A stretch of DNA of 64,000 nt from CAYUWG01 sp964448285 (lineage in GTDB: Bacteria > Bacteroidota > Ignavibacteria > SZUA-365). A program made the translations under genes and the position numbers. This document shows, in pieces, positions 58,020 to 64,000 of this stretch (position 1 is its first letter; every line of letters starts with the position of its first letter). Under the pieces are notes generated by a model that was not told where the DNA came from, did no database searches, and worked only from the letters and a program-made list of their open reading frames with translations. The stretch is from assembly GCA_964448285.1 (NCBI GenBank), contig CAYUWG010000009.1, positions 1-64,000 on the forward strand, read 5' to 3'.

Positions 58020-58523
58020 GATGTCGCGGTCAGTTCGTTCATATTCTGCGCACCAAAGTTAGATTCACAAGTCACACGACGCAAGGCACAGATTCATACA
58101 ACGCGGCAAATATGAAGCGAGGTGAATCTCTCACTCGCAATGAACCACGGATCGCTTCAGTCAGCGGTCGTCTTTGCCTGGGGCTTTGGAAACACGGCGA
58201 AGAACTCTGCGCCGTCAAGGTGTTCCCAAAGCGCTTCGTCCGCTTTGTCTATGACCACTTTCTTGATGTGGAATAGCTTCTTTATGAGTCTGAGGAAAAA
58301 AATCATTTGCCACCTTGAGTAATCATTCCGTAAGAAAACTTTTCCAGAATCGTGCCATCAGAAATGCAAAAGTTTGCCCTTTAGATATCCTTGAGTACTC
58401 CCTTGTTTTTCTAAACGTTACTCCTTCTGACTTTTCTTCCTTGCACATGCGTCAAAATCCCGCCACGTCAAATCTTTCATCGGTGCCAAACCAATGACGA
58501 CATTTTTCAATCGGCCGCACTGG
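58020..58523. other. Intergenic region between the TPR lipoprotein and bshA genes
   Basis: About 500 bp. The only gene I can support is a 49-codon minus-strand ORF (58157-58306). The 58320-58523 part is AT-richer, with scattered T-runs but no perfect hairpin, and would hold the bshA 3' end signals. No RNA gene or repeat is seen. Confidence 0.5.
58157..58306 (-). CDS. Small ORF of 49 residues, unknown
   Basis: The reading frame ATG to TGA gives a short basic-hydrophobic start (MIFFLRLIKKLFHIKK) followed by a more polar part (DKADEALWEHLDGAEFF) and the end KTTAD. A good ribosome-binding site (AAGGTGG) lies 4 bases before the ATG, and the composition looks like protein. The start could lie in or on the membrane. 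I know no family. It stands between two same-strand genes and could be an independent small protein. Confidence 0.5.
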   Translation of the reverse strand: MIFFLRLIKKLFHIKKVVIDKADEALWEHLDGAEFFAVFPKPQAKTTAD

Positions 58524-59645
58524 TTATGAGGCGAGGACTTTATCGTAGAATCGCTCGTATTGTGGAACTATGATGCTTGCATCGAAATGCTCTACAGCTC
58601 TACTTCTCGCTGCCTTTGAAAACTGTTCATACTTCGACGGTTGCGATAGCAGTTCAATTGCATATCGTGACATTCTGCCGATGTCGCCTAACTCCGCGAT
58701 GTAGCCTGTCACAGAATGGATATTCACCTCGGGTAGCCCGCCGACACTTGATGAGATTACCGGTACGCCACAACTCATTGCTTCGAGAGCGGATAGACCG
58801 AAACTTTCCGATTGGCTTGGAAGGAGAAACAGATCAGAAGCGGCAAGGATTTCGTGAAGTGCATCCTGTTTCCCGAGGAAGTGAACGTCGTGGCAGATCT
58901 GCAATTCCCTGCAGAGGATTTCGCACTCCGAACGGTCAGGCCCGTCACCGACAAGAACCAACTTCGAAGGTATCGTGCTATGGACTTCCTTGAATATCCG
59001 TATAACGTCAGCGACTCGTTTGACGGGACGAAAATTTGAAATGTGTGCGAGAATCTTTTCGCCGTTGGGAGCAATCCTCTCCTTGAAATGCGAACCATTC
59101 CCCGGTTTGTAGATGTCCGTCTCGACGAAGTTTGGAATGACCTCAATCTCCTTTTCGATGTTGTAGGTCCGAAGCGTGGAGTCGCGAAGGAATTGTGAGA
59201 CCGCGGTTACACCGTCACTGTGCATCGTTGAGAACCGCATGAGCGGAAGATACGATGGTTCCAAACCGACAAGCGTGCTATCCGTTCCATGCAGAGTCGT
59301 CACGAGCTTGATGTTCTTTTTCCCGATGATCTCCCTTGCAAGGTATCCGCTGATCGCATGTGGAATTGCGTAGTGCATGTGAAGGATGTCCAGGCTCTCA
59401 TAGGTCGCAACCTCAACGAGCTTACTGGCAAGGGCTAAGGTGTAGAGATTGAATTCAAAAACCGGATACGTGCTCTGCTCAACGGCATGGAAATGCACAT
59501 TGTCATAAACACGACTGAGACGGAAGGGAATAGCGTAACTCACGAAGTGGATTGTATGACCGCGTTCGGCCAACTGAATGCCTAATTCAGTTGCGACTAC
59601 GCCGCTTCCTCCATACGTTGGGTAACAGGTGATCCCGATATTCAA
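58524..59645 (-). CDS. bshA: N-acetyl-alpha-D-glucosaminyl L-malate synthase (BshA)
   Basis: The 373-residue GT4-type protein starts at TTG (59645) after AAAGGA. The opening [21 protein letters not shown] is characteristic of BshA, as are [15 protein letters not shown] and the donor-site run [13 protein letters not shown]. BshA joins N-acetylglucosamine to malate, the first step of bacillithiol, the thiol buffer of Firmicutes, Deinococcus and many Bacteroidota. The later genes bshB and bshC are not in the window. Confidence 0.95.
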   Translation of the reverse strand: MNIGITCYPTYGGSGVVATELGIQLAERGHTIHFVSYAIPFRLSRVYDNVHFHAVEQSTYPVFEFNLYTLALASKLVEVATYESLDILHMHYAIPHAISGYLAREIIGKKNIKLVTTLHGTDSTLVGLEPSYLPLMRFSTMHSDGVTAVSQFLRDSTLRTYNIEKEIEVIPNFVETDIYKPGNGSHFKERIAPNGEKILAHISNFRPVKRVADVIRIFKEVHSTIPSKLVLVGDGPDRSECEILCRELQICHDVHFLGKQDALHEILAASDLFLLPSQSESFGLSALEAMSCGVPVISSSVGGLPEVNIHSVTGYIAELGDIGRMSRYAIELLSQPSKYEQFSKAARSRAVEHFDASIIVPQYERFYDKVLAS

Positions 59646-59694
59646 TGGTATTTCCTTTTAAATTTCAAAGACAACGCCTTCACAACATACACCG

Positions 59695-60330
59695 ATGCAA
59701 GAAGATTTCATTTCACATGAGAAAGATTGGTTCAGCACCATCGATGGGCAGGCACAAGCAGAAATTAAAGTCCTCGCTTCACGATTCCTCAGTTTCCTGA
59801 GACCTGTAGAAAGCACGAGTAAATTTGAATCGTGGCTGGTTGAATTGAGACGGTCTCATTTCGATGCGTCGCATCATTGCTTTGCATATCGGTTGGGATT
59901 GCTTGGTGACATCTTCCGGTACTCCGATGACGGTGAACCAGCCGGGACCGCAGGCTCACGTATCTATCATGCCATCGCTTCGCGTGAGTTTACCAACGTG
60001 GCGCTTGTCGTTGTGCGATACTTCGGTGGGACGAAGTTAGGGGTCGGTGGGTTGTCGCGCGCATACAGCGATGCCGCAGAAGCGGTTCTCACTACAGCTT
60101 CGATCGTTGTCCAATACGTGACGGACGAAGTGCGTGTCACTTTCCCGCATGACTACACGAGCCAGGTTCATCACACCATTGAGCAAGCAAGCGCCGAAAT
60201 CACCGGGCGTTTCTATCAGGATGATGTGAAATACACCGTTCGTGTACGACGGTCTGTTACGGAGAAGTTCTGCTCATTGATCAAGGAGCGAACCCTCGGT
60301 CATTCCACGGTCGAAGTCATGAACTCGTGA
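59695..60330 (+). CDS. YigZ/IMPACT family protein (UPF0029)
   Basis: A 211-residue protein with the family blocks FDASHHCFAYRLG, DDGEPAGTAG and VVRYFGGTKLGVGGLSRAY, followed by the C-terminal ferredoxin-like half. YigZ-type proteins resemble the regulator IMPACT and EF-G domain IV; their bacterial role is unsettled. The last 31 bp overlap the convergent hpnE gene, so the two transcripts can pair at their ends. Confidence 0.93.
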   Translation: MQEDFISHEKDWFSTIDGQAQAEIKVLASRFLSFLRPVESTSKFESWLVELRRSHFDASHHCFAYRLGLLGDIFRYSDDGEPAGTAGSRIYHAIASREFTNVALVVVRYFGGTKLGVGGLSRAYSDAAEAVLTTASIVVQYVTDEVRVTFPHDYTSQVHHTIEQASAEITGRFYQDDVKYTVRVRRSVTEKFCSLIKERTLGHSTVEVMNS

Positions 60331-61661
60331 TCGTTGAAATCCTCGTGCTCGCTTTGAAGAAAGCGTTGCACCTCGCCCGCGGCAGCGAATCCACTCCGAG
60401 CAGCGCTTTCGATTGTAGCCGGTAATTTCGTCGCAGTCCAATCGCCGGCGCTGAATACGCCCCGGATTGCAGACGAGGTTTTCGGGCGATATTGCTCCAA
60501 ACCCGGTTGAGGAGTGAAAGTCGCAGCCCGTTCCTTTATCGCTTTCACACGCGTAATGTGTGAGGGAGTGGTACCTGGAAAATGAGCGCATATCTCTTCA
60601 ACGACCATCTTCTCGATCTCGCTTCGGCTCATATCAGCAATTCCCTGCGCAGCGGAGATCGTGCACGAGTAGAGCCAGGTTTCGTCCTTCGATTTCCCTT
60701 TGAAGAAAATCCATTGCGTATTCGTGCCGAATAATCCGGTCATCGGCTCGTCCGTGATTTTCATTTTCGACCAGACATGGATGGATAGAATCGGTGATGG
60801 AATGAAACGAACGAACGAACGATTCATTCCATCGCCAAGGACCGAATCAATGTGCCACGGCGCCACAGCGGTTACCACAGACCGTGAAAAATAAATCCCT
60901 GCATCCGTTTCAATCAGAATGTGATCGCCTTCATGTCGCAATCCGGTGACATCGGTTCGCACATGAATGCTTCCCTGTAGGTTCTCGATATACTCGACAG
61001 CTTTTGTCACGAAGACTTCGGACAATCCTACGTTCGGCAGGAGAAGCGATGAATGTTCCTTCTGTCCTAAGAACACTTCCCTGAAGACAACCGCAAAGAG
61101 TTTTGCCGAAGCATCATGCACGTCAGTGTTCATCGTGGCGAGCACGAGAGGTTGCCAAAAAAACTCTGTCGCGTTCTCCGATTGCCGATGCGCTTTCAAC
61201 CAATCGGCCACGGTGTATGAATCGAGGGCGTGCAGTGCTGCTGTGTCCAGCCTCTTCAAACTCCAGGCAGCGACGATGATATTCACCCGTTCACGCCATG
61301 AGAGGATTTCGTAATGGAGAAAGGCTTGCAGCAATCCAAACGGATGGGGCAACCGGCCGCGTTGCAGTGAGGCCGTTCTTCCATCCCGATGGCGAAACGG
61401 TATGCGAAGTCTATCGATTCGATCAACGCTTGTCTGTGCACCGATCATTTCGAGAAATCGCAGCGTCGCCGTGTAGCATCCCATGAGCAAATGCTGTCCG
61501 TTATCCAGCACGTCCCCGCTCAGTGGATCTTTGAAAGAAAATGCACGACCGCCTAAAAACGGTTTTCGTTCAATCAGAGAGACCGAATACCCGCATCTAC
61601 AAAGCTCGGCGGCGGCAACCAATCCGGCTATGCCGCCTCCGATAACGACACAATCGGTCAT
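60300..61661 (-). CDS. hpnE: Hydroxysqualene dehydroxylase
   Basis: The 453-residue FAD enzyme has the N-terminal VVIGGGIAGLVAA dinucleotide motif and the GGRAFSFKDP block of the squalene-associated desaturase family, and a C-terminal FAD site near GVFSAGDWTATKLP. HpnE reduces hydroxysqualene to squalene. It overlaps hpnD by 4 bp and is the last gene of the operon hpnC-hpnD-hpnE. A general phytoene desaturase is excluded by context. Confidence 0.94.
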   Translation of the reverse strand: MTDCVVIGGGIAGLVAAAELCRCGYSVSLIERKPFLGGRAFSFKDPLSGDVLDNGQHLLMGCYTATLRFLEMIGAQTSVDRIDRLRIPFRHRDGRTASLQRGRLPHPFGLLQAFLHYEILSWRERVNIIVAAWSLKRLDTAALHALDSYTVADWLKAHRQSENATEFFWQPLVLATMNTDVHDASAKLFAVVFREVFLGQKEHSSLLLPNVGLSEVFVTKAVEYIENLQGSIHVRTDVTGLRHEGDHILIETDAGIYFSRSVVTAVAPWHIDSVLGDGMNRSFVRFIPSPILSIHVWSKMKITDEPMTGLFGTNTQWIFFKGKSKDETWLYSCTISAAQGIADMSRSEIEKMVVEEICAHFPGTTPSHITRVKAIKERAATFTPQPGLEQYRPKTSSAIRGVFSAGDWTATKLPATIESAARSGFAAAGEVQRFLQSEHEDFNDHEFMTSTVE

Positions 61662-62560
61662 GTGATGGAAGCGTATTGCAATGGCGAGCGTCCCCAGTAT
61701 TCGCTTAACGCAAGGCGCAGCTTCGTCATCGAAGAGACGCGCACTTTGGATGAGAAAACATCATAGTTCCGTTCTTCGATTTTTTTAAGAAGCCGGAAAT
61801 AAATACGATCCATGATCCGGGCCGCAAAGAAGGCCTTGTAATCCTCATGCGCAAGCTGATTCCTCGCCGTCGTGTAATAGGTCCTTGCGCGAACGGTTTC
61901 GAATCGCATCATCTCAACGAAGGACTCATTGTACACGTGCGCAAGGAGTTGCCCTTCATCATATCCGAATCGTTTGAAATCCTCCATCGGAATGTAGATG
62001 CGATTGCGCTTCGCATCGCTTCGAACGTCGCGAACGATATTCGTGAGTTGGAGAGCGATGCCGAGATTGATCGCATACTCTTTCGTGTGTTCGTTCTTGT
62101 ATCCGAATATCTCACTGCACATCAATCCAACCGAGGAAGCGACTTTGAAACAGTACTCATAGAGTTCGTCGAACGTCTCGTACCGGTTCTTCTCCAGATC
62201 CATTCTCATCCCATGAATGAGGTCGAAGAAGTGATCGGTGGGAATATTGAAGCGCTTCGCTATCGCATTGAGTTTATTCAGAAGCGGATACGATGACTGG
62301 TTGCGAAAACCGCGTTCGACTTCTTCTGCCCAGAACGCGAGACGCTGATGTTTTATCTGGTGATCGTCGCCGCTATCGACGATATCATCGGTGCATCGGC
62401 AGAAAGCGTAAACCGTGTTGATTGCATCGCGCTTGGGTTCCGGAAGCAGCGCAAACGAAACGAGGAAGTTCGTCCGGCTTTGCTTCGCGACGTGGGCAAA
62501 GTCGTTGTTCGAGTGATATGATTGTTCAGCGGAGAGAAACAAGGCTTCGTATAAAGACAC
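61658..62560 (-). CDS. hpnD: Presqualene diphosphate synthase
   Basis: The 300-residue all-helical prenyltransferase has the first Asp motif in YAFCRCTDDIVDSGDD and the second in NIVRDVRSDAKRNR. HpnD joins two farnesyl diphosphates to presqualene diphosphate. The GTG start at 62560 overlaps hpnC by 35 bp. The pair C/D with HpnE is the three-enzyme bacterial way to squalene for hopanoids, an alternative to a single squalene synthase. No hopene cyclase is in the window. Confidence 0.93.
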   Translation of the reverse strand: MSLYEALFLSAEQSYHSNNDFAHVAKQSRTNFLVSFALLPEPKRDAINTVYAFCRCTDDIVDSGDDHQIKHQRLAFWAEEVERGFRNQSSYPLLNKLNAIAKRFNIPTDHFFDLIHGMRMDLEKNRYETFDELYEYCFKVASSVGLMCSEIFGYKNEHTKEYAINLGIALQLTNIVRDVRSDAKRNRIYIPMEDFKRFGYDEGQLLAHVYNESFVEMMRFETVRARTYYTTARNQLAHEDYKAFFAARIMDRIYFRLLKKIEERNYDVFSSKVRVSSMTKLRLALSEYWGRSPLQYASIT

Positions 62561-63374
62561 CGACCATTTCTTTTCGACTCAATGACGGTCGAATTGCGAG
62601 TGCATTATAGTCAGTCGCGGCAATTTTATCCAGTACTTTCATTCCTCCGTGCCAGATCGCACGAAGTTCGACGCGAAACCGCAAGGGCACATACGCAAAC
62701 AACGCTTTCGCCGCAAAGAAGAACTCACGCGTTCGTTCAACCTGAAATCGCATCAGTTCTCTGAACTCCTCAGTGTCCTTTCCTACGAGAACATCCTCGA
62801 TATGCACTCCGAACTTCAACATTTCGTCCTTCGGCAAATAGACTCTTGGTTTCAGGCGGTCGCGGGAAACGTCCTGCCAGAAGTTTGCGAGTTGAAGTGC
62901 GGTGCAAAGCGCGTCAGCCGATGGAATGGTGTATTCGTTCCGACATCGAAAAAGCGAAAGCATGATTCGTCCAACCGGATTCGCTGACTTCGCACAGTAA
63001 GAGATCACTTCGTCGAACGACTCATAATCCTTCTTGACGACATCTTGTTCAAAAGCATCCAGCAAGTGATGAAACGGTTCGGTTGTCATTTCGAAGCGCT
63101 TCAGAGTATCAGCGAGAGCGATGAAAACGGGTTCGTCATTCGTTACATCGTCGCTTCGCACCAGTTTTTTTCTCCACTCTTCGAGACATTGCAACCGAAA
63201 ATCGGCCGATACATTTCCTTCATCAGCAAAGTCATCAGCCGCGCGCGCAAATGCATACACGGCAGCAACATGATTTCGGAGATTCGCAGGCAACATCCAG
63301 GAGGCAACGGGAAAATTTTCGTAGTGCTCTCGCGCTATCGTCCTGCAATGACGGTATGCTTCATCGAGGGTCAT
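62526..63374 (-). CDS. hpnC: Hydroxysqualene synthase
   Basis: A 282-residue relative of HpnD with the first Asp motif in FARAADDFADEG and the second in NFWQDVSRDRLKPR. HpnC turns presqualene diphosphate into hydroxysqualene. HpnC-type is judged from the start (ASWMLPANLRNHVAAVYAFARA) and the gene order. It follows the Rsm22-like gene by 5 bp, and the whole set is probably cotranscribed. Confidence 0.93.
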   Translation of the reverse strand: MTLDEAYRHCRTIAREHYENFPVASWMLPANLRNHVAAVYAFARAADDFADEGNVSADFRLQCLEEWRKKLVRSDDVTNDEPVFIALADTLKRFEMTTEPFHHLLDAFEQDVVKKDYESFDEVISYCAKSANPVGRIMLSLFRCRNEYTIPSADALCTALQLANFWQDVSRDRLKPRVYLPKDEMLKFGVHIEDVLVGKDTEEFRELMRFQVERTREFFFAAKALFAYVPLRFRVELRAIWHGGMKVLDKIAATDYNALAIRPSLSRKEMVGVFIRSLVSLR

Positions 63375-63379
63375 CGGCT

Positions 63380-64000
63380 TCAGAGTTTCGTGACCGTCGC
63401 TTCAAGACCGACACGAACGTCGTGAGCTCGATACTCAGCATCATGGATGCAAACGACGTCGTAGCGGTCAAGCTCGTCGAATGCGGCATTCTCATACGTC
63501 GTATCGCGACGGTTCTTCATGTAGAGCCTCCTTCCCTCCGTTCCGCAGAGATATGCGAGCGTTCTTCCCTTCTGCACGAGCAGTTCGCTTACGACGCGTT
63601 GATACCTGTCGCCTTCGCTCAACCGATCCCCGTATGTTTCTCCATGGAGATTGAGCGTGACATAACTGAACTTCAGTGACTCTTTTCTGTGACCGATCAT
63701 CAGATCAATCGCTTCGATAAAAGCCGGCCGTTCCCATTCGATATCGTGATGGCACCAATCCCTCGGATGGTTCAGCGCCGGGCACGTCGCCTGTCGAAAA
63801 CAAGGTGCATAGACAGTCCACCCATCCTCGATGCAATCATCCCGGAATGCGAGAAGACCGCGCGACACGGGAAGTAGCGCCGGTTCGATCAACACGACGA
63901 AACCTTTCAATGCAAGCTGTGACTTCATCCACATGCGCACGTGCTGTCTCCATTCCTTTTCGATTTCTCCCAGCACGTTCATTCCGAGAATCAGATCATA
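63380..64000 (-). CDS. Rsm22-family methyltransferase, N-terminus cut by window edge
   Basis: The frame is open to the right edge, so only about 206 C-terminal residues are seen. The visible start reads YDLILGMNVLGEI, the strand that follows a SAM-binding fold, so the SAM motif I itself is outside. Later come EPALLPVSRG and a cysteine-rich segment (VYAPCFRQATCP then DWCHHDIEWERP) typical of Rsm22-type small-subunit methyltransferases, which may hold a metal. It probably modifies 16S rRNA or aids assembly of the small subunit. It precedes the squalene genes by 5 bp. Confidence 0.8.
   Translation of the reverse strand, partial: YDLILGMNVLGEIEKEWRQHVRMWMKSQLALKGFVVLIEPALLPVSRGLLAFRDDCIEDGWTVYAPCFRQATCPALNHPRDWCHHDIEWERPAFIEAIDLMIGHRKESLKFSYVTLNLHGETYGDRLSEGDRYQRVVSELLVQKGRTLAYLCGTEGRRLYMKNRRDTTYENAAFDELDRYDVVCIHDAEYRAHDVRVGLEATVTKL

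Overview
The window looks like chromosomal DNA from a free-living bacterium of the Bacteroidota/Chlorobi (FCB) group, closest in style to Ignavibacteria or Kapabacteria. Three things point there: C-terminal type IX secretion (T9SS) sorting domains with the 'NYPNPFNP' signature, a promoter of the Bacteroidota -33/-7 form, and bacillithiol and squalene (Hpn) genes together with many PorV/PorW-like envelope proteins. Species cannot be fixed from the sequence. I see no rRNA, tRNA, CRISPR array, insertion sequence or prophage. Genes are tightly packed, with many ATGA/GTGA stop-start overlaps and frequent GTG and TTG starts.

Layout. 1-4.4 kb: exported proteins on the minus strand (an Asp-box propeller cut by the left edge, an SGNH-type hydrolase with a T9SS tail, a beta-lactamase-fold serine hydrolase) and a small RRM RNA-binding protein with a clear terminator. 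4.5-6.6 kb: a membrane acyltransferase coupled to an exported metallo-beta-lactamase-fold protein. 6.7-16 kb, minus strand: mutS2-yqeY, an ExbB/ExbD/ExbD proton-channel set, nanE, a Yip1-type membrane protein and secA. 16.5-26.5 kb, plus strand: a compact operon for complete tryptophan breakdown by the kynurenine route (TDO, putative formamidase, KMO, kynureninase, HAAO, ACMSD, aminomuconate-semialdehyde dehydrogenase, aminomuconate deaminase), with rsmB and a mono-haem cytochrome coupled to its end. 26.4-31 kb, minus strand: a five-gene operon behind the best promoter in the window: exported NHL propeller, LarA-like racemase, Rieske protein carrying a T9SS tail, small exported protein and ICMT-like methyltransferase.

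31-37.4 kb, minus strand: glycosyltransferase, Wzz/BY-kinase, an SLBB mini-protein and an EF-G-like GTPase. 37.6-42.3 kb, plus strand: cinA-pyrR-pyrB-pyrC and a lipoprotein, ended by a terminator. 42.4-52.2 kb, plus strand: a glycosyltransferase fused to a polyprenyl-sugar-transferase-like half, accA, a thioesterase, a large lipoprotein paired with an outer-membrane barrel protein, and a patatin-barrel (type Vd) protein. 52.2-58 kb, minus strand: pepA, then a PorW/SprE-like TPR lipoprotein coupled to pyrK and pyrD. 58-64 kb: a 49-residue ORF, bshA, a YigZ-family protein and the squalene operon hpnC-hpnD-hpnE behind an Rsm22-like methyltransferase cut by the right edge.

The items most worth following up are the kynurenine operon with its unusual formamidase candidate, the NHL-LarA-Rieske(T9SS) operon, and the lipoprotein/barrel pair of unknown function.
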